64,000 bases of DNA from an uncultured Roseobacter sp. (GTDB lineage Bacteria; Pseudomonadota; Alphaproteobacteria; Rhodobacterales; Rhodobacteraceae), in assembly GCA_947501635.1 (NCBI GenBank), contig CANMWT010000002.1:62001-126000 (forward strand), written 5' to 3'. Position numbers and translations under genes: made by a program. Numbering within the stretch: the first letter of the stretch is position 1; each line of letters begins with the position of its first letter. This document shows, in pieces, positions 25,607 through 33,624 of the stretch. The notes beneath the pieces are model-generated. The model saw only the letters and a program-made list of their open reading frames with translations, was not told the origin of the DNA and searched no databases.

Positions 25607-26427
25607 GACACCTCCTCCTCGCGTTGCTGGACAAGATCGTTGCGCAACTGGTGCCAGATATGGCCGCGCACTTTTGCAAAGTTTTCATGCGCGCGCACAT
25701 CGTAGTCGAACCTTGGGTGTGGAAGGTCAACGGGAATGATCTCGCGCACTTTTCCCGGTCCCCGGGACATCAACAACACCCGATCCGCCAGCAGAACTGC
25801 CTCGTCGAGGTCGTGGGTGATGAAAATCACCGTTTTGCGTTCTTCTTCCCAGATCCGCAGCAACTCTTCTTGCATCAGCTCTCGGGTCTGGGCGTCAATG
25901 GCGCCGAAAGGCTCGTCCATCAGAAGGATGTCCGCGCCCGTGGACAAGGCGCGCGCCAGTCCAACCCGCTGCTGCATGCCACCAGAAAGCTGGTGTGGGT
26001 AGGCATCGACGAATTTCTCCAGTCCAACACGTTTGATGTGACGCATCGCTGTGTTGCGCGCCTCATCCGCCGGAAAGTTGCGGATCATCAACGGGAAGGT
26101 GACGTTCTCGATAACGGTTTTCCATGGGAACAGCCCGAAGGTCTGAAAGACCATGGCGCGGCGGGTACCCGGCTCGGTCACCGGCTCGCCGTCAACAATC
26201 ACCTCTCCCTCGTCAGCTTCCTCCAGGGATGCGATAATGCGCAACAAGGTGGTCTTGCCGCATCCGCTGGGGCCGATAATGGTCAGAAATTCGCCTTTGC
26301 GGATCGACAGATTAACATCGTCCAACGCCAGCACCGTATCAGCGTCGCGACTGTCGGATAGTTTGAAGGTTTTGCGAATACCCTTCAGTTCAATTGCAGG
26401 AGTTTCCAACATTGTATCCTTCATCAT
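25603..26427 (-). CDS. ABC transporter ATP-binding protein, NitT/TauT type
   Basis: The 274-residue ATPase has Walker A GPSGCGKTT at 52-60, Q-loop MVFQTFGLFPWKTVIENV, signature LSGGMQQRVGLARAL, Walker B ILLMDEPFGAIDAQTR and switch histidine FITHDLDEA. The sequence PWKTVIENV after the Q-loop is typical of the SsuB/TauB group. I chose the ATG at 26427, preceded by AGAAGGA; the frame continues upstream to 26532 without support. It is the first structural gene of the transporter operon, downstream of a FadR-type regulator gene. Confidence 0.92.
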   Translation of the reverse strand: MMKDTMLETPAIELKGIRKTFKLSDSRDADTVLALDDVNLSIRKGEFLTIIGPSGCGKTTLLRIIASLEEADEGEVIVDGEPVTEPGTRRAMVFQTFGLFPWKTVIENVTFPLMIRNFPADEARNTAMRHIKRVGLEKFVDAYPHQLSGGMQQRVGLARALSTGADILLMDEPFGAIDAQTRELMQEELLRIWEEERKTVIFITHDLDEAVLLADRVLLMSRGPGKVREIIPVDLPHPRFDYDVRAHENFAKVRGHIWHQLRNDLVQQREEEVS

Positions 26428-26609
26428 TTTTCCTTCTCGATTTCGACCGCGACAATCCAATAACTGGTCTGCTTCGGTTTCGGCTCCTGGCAAGGTCTTC
26501 GTACGTCCTTGCAAGTATTCTGGCGTTGGCACGCAGCGGCGCGCCGGTTCAATGTGTCTGGTAGGGCGTCAAATGGCGCAGAGACAATTGGCTGTTGTTC
26601 AGGCGTACA

Positions 26610-27296
26610 TCACGAGTCTCCGAACAGTCGTGCAGACACGGAATTCAGATGTTTTCTCATTTCCTGAAATGCGGCCTCGGGATCATGTTCGACAATCGCT
26701 TCGTAGATTGCGTCGTGTTCTGCAAAGCTCGAATGGTGCAGCGGCGGGCGAGAATTCTCCCGAGTGACCGACCCCCAGGCAACTTTGCGTTTGACGCGGA
26801 CCACGTCATCAAAAACTGCGATTAACAAAGGGTTGTCCGAAGCCTCGGCCACGGCCCGATGAAACTTGTCATCTTGACGCTCGTATTCGCTCCAGCTCGC
26901 CGCGGCGCGCGCGCCGTCAATCGCTGCGGATATGGCCGAGAGTGCCTCGCCAGAAGCGTTTATCGCAGCTTCGCGTGCGATGGCCGGTTCGATGCAAAGC
27001 CGCGCCCGCATCATGCGTACCGGGTTCATCTGGTGGGCGAGTGTGGACAACACATCATTCGGCCTGTCGGATTCCCGTGCGACAAATGTGCCCTTGCCGA
27101 CGTGCCGCCAAATCAAGCCGTCGCTTTCCAATTGGTCGAGTGCACGGCGCAGCGCACCGCGCCCGATTCCAAGCATTTCGATCAACTGCCTTTCTGGTGG
27201 CAGCCGGTCACCTGGGCCGTAATTGCCCTCGTCAACAAGCGCCCGGAGACGCTGCACGGACGTGTCATTTTCTGGGTAGTCAATTGAACGCAACAC
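26610..27296 (-). CDS. GntR/FadR family transcriptional regulator
   Basis: The 228-residue protein has an N-terminal GntR winged helix (ALVDEGNYGPGDRLPPERQL followed by IEMLGIGRGALRRALDQLES) and a C-terminal all-helical FCD ligand domain (RARLCIEPAIAREAAINAS, FHRAVAEASDNPLLIAVF). I chose the GTG at 27296 because GGGAGGGAGGG ends six bases before it; the frame extends to 27350. It is directly upstream of, and probably controls, the NitT/TauT-type transporter operon. Confidence 0.88.
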   Translation of the reverse strand: MLRSIDYPENDTSVQRLRALVDEGNYGPGDRLPPERQLIEMLGIGRGALRRALDQLESDGLIWRHVGKGTFVARESDRPNDVLSTLAHQMNPVRMMRARLCIEPAIAREAAINASGEALSAISAAIDGARAAASWSEYERQDDKFHRAVAEASDNPLLIAVFDDVVRVKRKVAWGSVTRENSRPPLHHSSFAEHDAIYEAIVEHDPEAAFQEMRKHLNSVSARLFGDS

Positions 27297-27691
27297 AGCG
27301 TGCCCTCCCTCCCAAATGAGCATCAGCGGTGGGAACCAATAACACATCAATCGAAAAATTACACTAATTTTACTGATTGGTTCTGATTGGTTTCATTGCT
27401 TCGCTTGATCGCCACCTCAGAATTCAGCGGCATGCTCCCCGCGTCAATCATAAAAAAAGGTGCTGCAAAATAGCCTAAAAACACAAAATTCTATGGTTTT
27501 TGCGATAACTGCAATGCACCTCGGAAGAGCGCGTTGAGCAGAGTTGTTTAAACCAAAGTTCCTGATTGGTTTCATTTTGCTGGCCGTTTTACCACGCGCT
27601 CAATTCCGGGCGAAAGCGCCGAAACCTCGAGAACCCAGCCGTTGTCTCATGAAGATTCAGGAGTTGATTCGCGGCCGCGTCAGACCTCGGA

Positions 27692-27728
27692 CGCCTGTCC
27701 GCCAGAAGGCCGTGCTGGCGGACAGGCG
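27692..27728. repeat. Perfect 14-bp inverted repeat (hairpin)
   Basis: CGCCTGTCCGCCAG (27692-27705) is exactly complementary to 27715-27728, with a nine-base loop. No T run follows, so it is not a standard terminator. It lies about 140 bases upstream of the permease start and may be a transcript-folding element or a protein site. Confidence 0.8.
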
Positions 27729-27783
27729 CAATAGCCGTCTTCACTCGGTCTGTGTTTGTGTGGATCGCGAAGGGTTGCGCCGC

Positions 27784-27797
27784 TTGATCAAAATCAC
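27784..27797. promoter_or_regulatory. FNR/FixK-like box upstream of the YraQ-type permease
   Basis: TTGATCAAAATCAC matches TTGAT-N4-ATCAA with one mismatch in the right half. Its centre is about 74 bases before the GTG start at 27865, compatible with activation of the permease and thioredoxin-like genes. It is among the weaker boxes in the window. Confidence 0.45.
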
Positions 27798-27864
27798 TTG
27801 GCCACCTGTCCCGCAAGATAAACTGCCATGACCGGTACCGCTTGGGTTGGAAGGAAAAAAGACA

Positions 27865-28875
27865 GTGGGCGATCTTTTGGTTTGGCTGAACGACCAGTTG
27901 CTGAGAATGCAGTGGTTGTCAGATCTGGTAACATGGGCCTTGCAGGACGTACTCGGGTTTGACATGTCAGATCGCCTTGCCGGTGCTCTGCATTTTTTCA
28001 TTTATGACATCATCAAAATTTTCATCCTGCTCTCCGTATTGATTTTTTCGATCTCCTACGTGCAAAGCTATTTCCCGCCAGAGCGCACACGGCGCATTTT
28101 GGGCCGAAGGCAAGGTTGGGCAACCAACATACTGGCTGCCTTGCTGGGGACGATCACGCCCTTTTGCTCTTGCTCGTCGATCCCGCTGTTTATTGGGTTT
28201 ACCAGCGCTGGTTTGCCGCTTGCGGTAACGTTCTCGTTTCTGATCTCCTCGCCGCTGGTCGACCTTGCGTCGGTCATCTTGCTCGCCAGTATTTTCAACT
28301 GGAGCATTGCACTGACCTACGTTTTGGTCGGGCTTGTTCTTGCGGTGTTGGGGGGCACCTTGATCGGGCGCCTCAAACTTGAAAGTCAGGTTGAATCCTT
28401 CGTGTTCCAAAGCCCGGTTGGCGATCACGACAATAATGGCCAGACCAGCCGCCGAGAGCGGTGCGCTTATGCGCGCGCACAGGTCAGCGAGATTGTGCAC
28501 CGGGTATGGCTGTATGTCGTTCTGGGCGTGGGGATCGGGGCCGCCATTCACAACTGGATACCCCAGGCGTTCATTTCTGCCGCTTTGGGTCAGGACAGGT
28601 GGTGGTCGGTGTTTGTGGCTACAGTGTCTGGAATACCCATGTACGCGGACATCTTTGGAACGCTGCCAATTGCCGAAGCTCTGGTGCTCAAGGATGTCGG
28701 GGTTGGCACGGCGCTGGCGTTCATGATGTCTGTTACGGCTTTGTCTTTGCCATCCATGATTATGCTAAAGCGCGTGGTTAAACTGCCGTTGCTGTGCGTT
28801 TTTATCGGTATTGTCGCCTCTGGTATTGTCGCGATCGGATATCTTTTTAATTACGCTGCCCCACTTCTGATCTGA
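27865..28875 (+). CDS. Permease of the YraQ/UPF0718 (DUF318) family
   Basis: The 336-residue protein has about eight to ten membrane helices. It carries the family hallmark TPFCSCSSIPLFIGF followed by TSAGLPLAVTFSFLISSPLV, with a CSC cluster inside the membrane, repeated later as SGIPMYADIFGTLPIAEAL. Such permeases are found with thioredoxin-like partners in arsenic, sulfur and thiol-related operons. I chose the GTG at 27865 because AAGGA lies at the right distance; the frame opens at a TTG at 27847. The next gene, 14 bases on, encodes a CKKC thioredoxin-like protein. Substrate is unknown. Confidence 0.87.
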   Translation: MGDLLVWLNDQLLRMQWLSDLVTWALQDVLGFDMSDRLAGALHFFIYDIIKIFILLSVLIFSISYVQSYFPPERTRRILGRRQGWATNILAALLGTITPFCSCSSIPLFIGFTSAGLPLAVTFSFLISSPLVDLASVILLASIFNWSIALTYVLVGLVLAVLGGTLIGRLKLESQVESFVFQSPVGDHDNNGQTSRRERCAYARAQVSEIVHRVWLYVVLGVGIGAAIHNWIPQAFISAALGQDRWWSVFVATVSGIPMYADIFGTLPIAEALVLKDVGVGTALAFMMSVTALSLPSMIMLKRVVKLPLLCVFIGIVASGIVAIGYLFNYAAPLLI

Positions 28876-28889
28876 GATGGAGACTGACT

Positions 28890-29126
28890 ATGAACATTAA
28901 AATTCTGGGTTCCGGATGTAAAAAATGTATCGCACTGGGTGACAATGCGCAGGTCGCCGCTCAGGAGATTGGGGTTGAATTTGACATCGAAAAGGTAACG
29001 GATGTCGTCGCTATTGCCGGGTATGGGATCATGTCCACGCCGGGCCTTGTGGTGAATGACAAGGTCGTGTCGTCGGGTCGTGTGCTGACACCGGCTCAGA
29101 TCAAGGAAATTCTTCTCGCAGCGTGA
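28890..29126 (+). CDS. Thioredoxin-like redox-active disulfide protein (CKKC)
   Basis: This 78-residue protein is a single small thioredoxin-fold domain with the active-site pair Cys10 and Cys13 (CKKC) after the first beta strand and a cis-proline region MSTPGLVVNDKVV. It matches the small redox-active disulfide protein 2 family often encoded next to YraQ-type permeases. It is cotranscribed with the permease at 27865 and probably relays electrons to or from its membrane CSC cluster; that link is inference. Confidence 0.9.
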   Translation: MNIKILGSGCKKCIALGDNAQVAAQEIGVEFDIEKVTDVVAIAGYGIMSTPGLVVNDKVVSSGRVLTPAQIKEILLAA

Positions 29127-29174
29127 GTTGCCGCAGGCTTGCCGGCCGTAAGACCTGCGTGCGTTCGCTCAGGC

Positions 29175-29192
29175 GCCTGCGCGCGCGCAGGC
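29175..29192. repeat. 18-bp perfect palindrome in a convergent gap
   Basis: GCCTGCGCGCGCGCAGGC is a perfect palindrome between the convergent thioredoxin-like and YeeE/YedE genes. It may act as a bidirectional transcription barrier, but no T run follows on either side. Confidence 0.65.
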
Positions 29193-29228
29193 TGACGCCA
29201 CAATTCAGAAGCGTAAGGGCCGGGCACT

Positions 29229-29660
29229 TCACGCAGGTTTTTTTGCAGCTGAGAACTCCAGCACAGCTCTTGTGGCCAGAATACCGGTGATAAGTGCGGC
29301 GACGAAGACGATAACGCGGCTGTCCAGCGTTCCTAACGCGGGCAAGGCGCCCCCCGGACAGAACCCGGCAATGCCCCAACCGACACCAAAAATGCCTGAA
29401 CCCGCGATCAGGCGCAGGTCGAGTTCGCGGTTTGAGGGAAGATCGAACTTTGGTTCGAAAACCGGTGCCGCGCGGCGAAAGACCAACCGGTACCCGATGA
29501 ACGTGGTAACAAGCGCCCCGCCCATCACGAAGGCAAGGCTTGGCTCCCACGTGCCCGCGATATCAAAGAAATTGATTACTTTGGCGGGGTTGGCCATCCC
29601 GGAAAAGACAATACCGGTGCCAAAAACCGCGCCGACCAGAAAGGTAAGAAAACTGCGCAT
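29229..29660 (-). CDS. YeeE/YedE family sulfur transport protein (half 2)
   Basis: The 143-residue protein has about four membrane helices and the family motif GSGIFGVGWGIAGFCPGGAL with a cysteine in a GFCPG turn. The YeeE/YedE (DUF395) family imports thiosulfate or related sulfur species through conserved cysteines. It is the last of three tightly packed genes (gaps of three bases) after a DUF2892 protein and the other YeeE half, so the functional unit is probably a two-subunit transporter. Confidence 0.88.
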   Translation of the reverse strand: MRSFLTFLVGAVFGTGIVFSGMANPAKVINFFDIAGTWEPSLAFVMGGALVTTFIGYRLVFRRAAPVFEPKFDLPSNRELDLRLIAGSGIFGVGWGIAGFCPGGALPALGTLDSRVIVFVAALITGILATRAVLEFSAAKKPA

Positions 29661-29663
29661 CTC

Positions 29664-30095
29664 TCAGGCTCCCAGAATGTGTCGTAGGACGTATACAGTC
29701 AGCCCGGTGGTAAGCATGAACGTCCCGGTTGCAGCGAACGACCGCGGCGACAGGCGCGCCATGCCGCAGACGCCGTGCCCGGATGTGCAGCCACTGCCAA
29801 GGGTCACGCCAACGCCCACGAGCAATCCGCCAACCATCAGCATCAGTATTCCGGCGGGTACATCAATTACCGGCATCTCGCGTGTGACGGCGAAATAGAC
29901 CCATGGTCCGGTTACCATGCCGCAGAGCAGTGCCACCCGCCATATCCAGTCCTGCAGGCTAGCGGGCAAGAGCACGCCGGCCAATACACCAGTAGCCCCC
30001 ATGATCCGGCCCCGCAGCAGCATCAACCCAACTGCTGCCAGCCCGATCAGAACGCCACCGAAAAGTGAGGCAAAAGGAGTGAATTCAGTGACCAT
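29664..30095 (-). CDS. YeeE/YedE family sulfur transport protein (half 1)
   Basis: The 143-residue protein has about four membrane helices and the signature LGSGCTSGHGVCGMARLSPR with two cysteines, diagnostic for YeeE/YedE half-transporters. It is followed after three bases by the other half. The gene order DUF2892, YeeE half, YeeE half, preceded by a Crp/Fnr-type regulator, suggests a sulfur compound transporter under redox or oxygen control. Confidence 0.9.
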   Translation of the reverse strand: MVTEFTPFASLFGGVLIGLAAVGLMLLRGRIMGATGVLAGVLLPASLQDWIWRVALLCGMVTGPWVYFAVTREMPVIDVPAGILMLMVGGLLVGVGVTLGSGCTSGHGVCGMARLSPRSFAATGTFMLTTGLTVYVLRHILGA

Positions 30096-30098
30096 GGT

Positions 30099-30311
30099 TC
30101 ACAGCTTGCAAGTTGAAAGGCCTAAAATCCGGTACAGCGGGCAGAACCGGAAGAGAGCGGTCAGGAGCAATATGCCGCCGATTGCCATGCTGGCGTAAAC
30201 CAGCGCAGCGCCAGACCATATGGCAGGAATATTCAGAAGCGGTGCAACAATCAGTATAAGCCCCAGAAGGCCTCTGGTCAGTCGGTCGGGATGTCCAAGA
30301 TTGGGGGTCAT
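30099..30311 (-). CDS. DUF2892 (YgaP-like) small membrane protein
   Basis: The 70-residue protein has two membrane helices (LTRGLLGLILIVAPLLNIPA and YASMAIGGILLLTALFRFCP) with an N-terminal RLTRGLLG and the FCPLY motif, as in the DUF2892 domain at the membrane end of YgaP-type rhodaneses. It is the first gene of the three-gene YeeE unit. The cysteine in FCPLY may take part in sulfur transfer, but this is inference. Confidence 0.85.
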   Translation of the reverse strand: MTPNLGHPDRLTRGLLGLILIVAPLLNIPAIWSGAALVYASMAIGGILLLTALFRFCPLYRILGLSTCKL

Positions 30312-30395
30312 GCGGTATCCTTTCAGTTATCACGAGGTTTTATGCCGCAAAGCGCTTGGCGCGTCCGTGATTAAGTCACAGTGATCCACGGGGGA

Positions 30396-31064
30396 TCATG
30401 GAGATTGCGCCAATCGCCCGATGGCCGCAGTGTCACGCAGGCGAATTTCCCCCCTGCTGAGGGTTAACCACCCACGCCGTTCAAATTCTTTCAGCTGTCG
30501 AGAGATCACTTCGCGCGCGGTTCCAAGCTCGATTGCCATTTGCTGATGCGTTAAAAGCAACGTGCTTTCCTCGCCTTTCAGTTCAAGCAGCTTTTGCGCC
30601 ACGCGCACGTCCATACGTTTGAACGCAATTTCCTCAATCACCAGAAACAGCTCGGTTATCCGCTTGGAGTAGGCTTCGAAGACAAAGGCGCGGAATTCCT
30701 TGGAGGCGGCCATCATGTCGTCAAAGGCGTCGCGTGGGATCAGGATCGCTTCGATGTCAGTTTCAGCGATGCCTTCGGCCGAATAGTTTTCGAATGCCAA
30801 AAGACAGGCCGTGGTCAGAACGCAGCTTTCACCGGCATGAACGCGGTACAACACGATCTCGCGCCCGGCTTCGGAAAGCTGTTGAACTCGCACAACACCT
30901 GAAACCAGAAGCAGAAGGTTTTCAGCCGGTTTACCTGGGCCAAAAATCTGCGCGTCCTTGTCAATGGAAATGTGCCGGGACCGCTTGTCCAACAGGTCGG
31001 ACACCGCGGGGGACAGACCGGATAGCCCGGGAAAACTCTGTCTCCATGTTAACTGTTTTAGCAT
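30396..31064 (-). CDS. Crp/Fnr family regulator, near sulfur transport genes
   Basis: The 222-residue protein has a cyclic-nucleotide-binding-like sensor domain (DKDAQIFGPGKPAENLLLLV) and a C-terminal helix-turn-helix (LTHQQMAIELGTAREVISRQ followed by LKEFERRGW). It lacks the N-terminal cysteine cluster of FNR, so it should not hold an FNR-type iron-sulfur centre; two cysteines (CVLTTAC) lie in the sensor domain. I chose the ATG at 31064 after AAAGGA; the frame opens at 31154. It lies 84 bases upstream of the DUF2892-YeeE genes and shares a gap with an FNR-like box with the flavodoxin-like gene. Confidence 0.9.
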   Translation of the reverse strand: MLKQLTWRQSFPGLSGLSPAVSDLLDKRSRHISIDKDAQIFGPGKPAENLLLLVSGVVRVQQLSEAGREIVLYRVHAGESCVLTTACLLAFENYSAEGIAETDIEAILIPRDAFDDMMAASKEFRAFVFEAYSKRITELFLVIEEIAFKRMDVRVAQKLLELKGEESTLLLTHQQMAIELGTAREVISRQLKEFERRGWLTLSRGEIRLRDTAAIGRLAQSP

Positions 31065-31115
31065 CTTTCGTGGTCCTTTTTTTATGCAGAATAAGTGTGC
31101 TTGCCACGCGCCGCG

Positions 31116-31129
31116 TTGATTTTTGTCAA
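31116..31129. promoter_or_regulatory. FNR/FixK box between Crp/Fnr and flavodoxin-like genes
   Basis: TTGATTTTTGTCAA has both half-sites of the TTGAT-N4-ATCAA pattern with one mismatch. It lies about 58 bases from each of the two divergent starts (31064 and 31182), so it could control both. Confidence 0.75.
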
Positions 31130-31181
31130 CCCGTCCCGCGTACGGCTTTGGCATAAAGATCTGGACGAAAGGATGATCCCG

Positions 31182-31691
31182 ATGGAAAAAACATGCGCTA
31201 CAGCCGTCGTTTTTTATTCACGATCAGGGCATTCCCGGCGGCTTGCAAAACGATTATGCGAGGCTTTGAACGGCACGCTCCTGGAGGTGAAAGCCCCCGC
31301 CTACGAAAGTGGAATGTTTGGTATCCCGCGCGCGGTTTTTGATAGCCTCATGCAGCGTGACATGCGTGGCGCCCATCAGTTCCCATCCGTCGCGGCTTAT
31401 GAACGTGTCGTAGTTTGCGGACCAGTGTGGACCTCATATCCCGCCGTGCCCTTGCGCGGTTTTCTGCATCAGCAGCCCAAGACCCCCGAGACCGTAGATT
31501 TATTGCTAACCTGCATGGATCACGCGTCTGCCGAGAAGGCCTTTAAGGTTGCCGAGGCAGATTTGGGCCGGCCGTTCAAGGTGTCGCGGTGTCTGGTCAA
31601 TACGGCAGAAGGCTCCGACGAGGAAGAGCGCATCCTCGCGGAGTTTCTGGATGCACGCCAAGTTGCGGGCACAAAACTGCAGATGAATTGA
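31182..31691 (+). CDS. Flavodoxin-like protein
   Basis: The 169-residue protein begins with a flavodoxin-type first strand and FMN phosphate loop, VVFYSRSGHSRRLAKRLCEA, and continues with VVVCGPVWTSYPAVPLRGFL, where W and Y could stack on the flavin. It resembles flavodoxin/WrbA-like proteins that carry electrons or reduce quinones. I chose the ATG at 31182 with AAAGG nine bases upstream; the ATG at 31173 is an alternative. It is divergent from a Crp/Fnr regulator, with a FNR-type box in the gap, suggesting oxygen-responsive expression. Confidence 0.8.
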   Translation: MEKTCATAVVFYSRSGHSRRLAKRLCEALNGTLLEVKAPAYESGMFGIPRAVFDSLMQRDMRGAHQFPSVAAYERVVVCGPVWTSYPAVPLRGFLHQQPKTPETVDLLLTCMDHASAEKAFKVAEADLGRPFKVSRCLVNTAEGSDEEERILAEFLDARQVAGTKLQMN

Positions 31692-31748
31692 GATCAGTCA
31701 ACCGGATCATACGCCCAAGGGATAAGCGTTGTTCAGACAGAAAAGGTA

Positions 31749-31973
31749 TTGGCCCCAATGCGTTTCAAAACGAACGGGATACGTAGCGCCGGGATGACCG
31801 GAGGCACCAAGGCTTGCGCCATGCTCGCAAGGGTTTGTGGGGTGGAGCGCAAAGATATGGCCAAGTTCTTTCTGACCACCTTGCCAGAAGGTCAAATGAT
31901 GGTATTCGATTTGCTTGTGGATGGCGCGGCCAAAAATTCGGCCGTTGCCTCGGCGCGGCGGTACTCTGCATGA
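31749..31973 (+). CDS. Small hypothetical protein coupled to phaC
   Basis: A 74-residue frame (MAPMRFKTNGIRSAGMTGGT at the start, KDMAKFFLTTLPEGQMMVFD in the middle) ends at a TGA that overlaps the phaC ATG as ATGA at 31970-31973. That arrangement is what translational coupling would give, and the codon use looks coding. I recognise no family, and the alternative is that this is simply phaC leader sequence. A start further downstream, such as the ATG at 31758, is possible. Confidence 0.4.
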   Translation: MAPMRFKTNGIRSAGMTGGTKACAMLARVCGVERKDMAKFFLTTLPEGQMMVFDLLVDGAAKNSAVASARRYSA

Positions 31974-33622
31974 CCGGGTCAAAGCCGAAATCGCGGGGGC
32001 TGGACACCCAATGGCATGCCGCTTTGGCGCAATTGACAGGTGGCATTTCACCGACGGCCGTCGCCACGGCCTATGTCGATTGGGGGTTGCACCTGTTCGG
32101 GTCGCCTCAAAAGCAGTCTGAACTTTTAAAAGTCGCGTTGCAGGAGGCCGTTGCCCCGCAAGAACGCCATGACCCGAGATTCGAAGATCCCGCCTGGTCT
32201 GCATATCCTTACAATGTTCTGGCCCAAAACTTTCTGGCGGCGCAGAACTGGTGGGATGTTGCGACCAGGGACTTGCCCGGCGTGGACCCCAAACACGCCC
32301 AGATCGTCAATTTCGCGGCCCGGCAGTGGATGGATATGCTTTGTCCCGCAAACTTTGCATTGACCAACCCTTTGGTGCAGGACCGCACGCAGAAAGAGCA
32401 GGGGCAGAACCTGGTCAGAGGCGTTCGCTACTGGATCGACGATTTCAACCGTCTGTTGTCAAAGCAGCCCCGTCGGTCGGAAAAGTTCACAGTGGGCAAG
32501 GAGTTGGCGACCACCCCGGGCGACGTTGTGCTGCGGAATGATTTGGTGGAACTGATCAGATACCATCCCACAACCGCCCGCCTGCACCCCGAGCCCATCC
32601 TGATCGTGCCGGCCTGGATCATGAAGTATTACATATTGGATTTGACCGCCCAAAGATCGTTGGTTGCATATCTGCGGGATCAGGGGTTTGAAGTTTTCAT
32701 CCTGTCGTGGAAAAACCCGGAGGCACAGGACGCGGAACTGACCCTTCAGGACTACATTGATCTGGGGATACGTGCTGCAATCGCCAAGATGCAATCCATG
32801 GGGCACCCCCGGCTGCACGCCGCGGGATATTGCCTTGGCGGCACTTTGCTCGCGATTGTGGCTGCTGCATTGGCGCGAGACCGCGACGACTGTTTGGCCA
32901 GTGTCAGCCTGCTTGCAGCGCAGGTCGACTTTTCAGAGCCCGGCGAACTCAGTCTGTTTATCAACGAAAGCCAGGTGGCATTTCTCGAAGATATCATGGC
33001 CACCAACGGATATCTGAAATCTGATCAGATGGCCGGTGCATTCCAGTTGCTGCGTTCAAATGACCTTATCTGGAGCCGCGTGATACGCCACTATCTGCTG
33101 GGCGAACGCACGCGAGACAACCCCCTCATGGCGTGGAATGCGGATGCCACGCGCATGCCGGCCCGGATGCACAGCGAATACCTGCGTCATCTGTTTCTTA
33201 ACAATGACTTGGCAAAGGGTCGGTTCCGGGTGGATGGTGCTGCCGTAGCGTTGAGCGATATTCGAAACGATATCTACTGTGTTGCAACCGAGACTGACCA
33301 CGTTTCTCCGTGGACTTCAGTTTTCCGGCTTTCTTTGCTGACGGATACAGACGTCACTTTCATACTGACCAATGGCGGCCACAACGGCGGCATCTTGTCA
33401 GAGCCGGGGCACAAGGGGCGGCATTTTCGCTACGGGCACAAGAAGGAAGGAGACGGGCATGTTACGGCAGCCGATTGGTTTGAGCGGCATCATCCGGTAT
33501 CAGGCTCGTGGTGGCCGCATTGGTCAAAATGGCTCAAAAAAAGGAGCGGGCATCCTCAGAACACCCGCTCGTCACTTGTTACATCACTGGACGCGGCGCC
33601 GGGGCGCTACGTCTTACAATAG
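31970..33622 (+). CDS. phaC: Class I poly(3-hydroxyalkanoate) synthase
   Basis: The 550-residue protein matches class I PHA synthases: AQNFLAAQNWWDVATRDLPG in the N-terminal domain, the lipase-like box GYCLGG with the catalytic cysteine at about residue 287, the catalytic aspartate in ETDHVSPW and histidine in TNGGHNGG near the C terminus. It polymerises 3-hydroxyacyl-CoA into PHA granules. The open frame starts at 31814 but normal family length and the ATGA overlap support 31970. It is tail-to-tail with a phasin gene two bases away. Confidence 0.94.
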   Translation: MTGSKPKSRGLDTQWHAALAQLTGGISPTAVATAYVDWGLHLFGSPQKQSELLKVALQEAVAPQERHDPRFEDPAWSAYPYNVLAQNFLAAQNWWDVATRDLPGVDPKHAQIVNFAARQWMDMLCPANFALTNPLVQDRTQKEQGQNLVRGVRYWIDDFNRLLSKQPRRSEKFTVGKELATTPGDVVLRNDLVELIRYHPTTARLHPEPILIVPAWIMKYYILDLTAQRSLVAYLRDQGFEVFILSWKNPEAQDAELTLQDYIDLGIRAAIAKMQSMGHPRLHAAGYCLGGTLLAIVAAALARDRDDCLASVSLLAAQVDFSEPGELSLFINESQVAFLEDIMATNGYLKSDQMAGAFQLLRSNDLIWSRVIRHYLLGERTRDNPLMAWNADATRMPARMHSEYLRHLFLNNDLAKGRFRVDGAAVALSDIRNDIYCVATETDHVSPWTSVFRLSLLTDTDVTFILTNGGHNGGILSEPGHKGRHFRYGHKKEGDGHVTAADWFERHHPVSGSWWPHWSKWLKKRSGHPQNTRSSLVTSLDAAPGRYVLQ

Positions 33623-33624
33623 CC

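Larger units (their letters stand above)
27297..27864. other. Intergenic region with hairpin and FNR-like box, no convincing gene
   Basis: This 568-base stretch lies between the divergent FadR-type regulator and the YraQ-like permease. The left half (27351-27480) is AT-rich and probably holds the regulator promoter. A frame at 27544-27831 has basic low-complexity content and no good ribosome site, and it contains a perfect hairpin and an FNR-like box, so I do not call it a gene. Confidence 0.5.

Noticed and set aside
27544-27831. A 95-codon frame before the permease gene
   Set aside because: It contains the perfect hairpin and an FNR-like box, has basic low-complexity content and no ribosome site.
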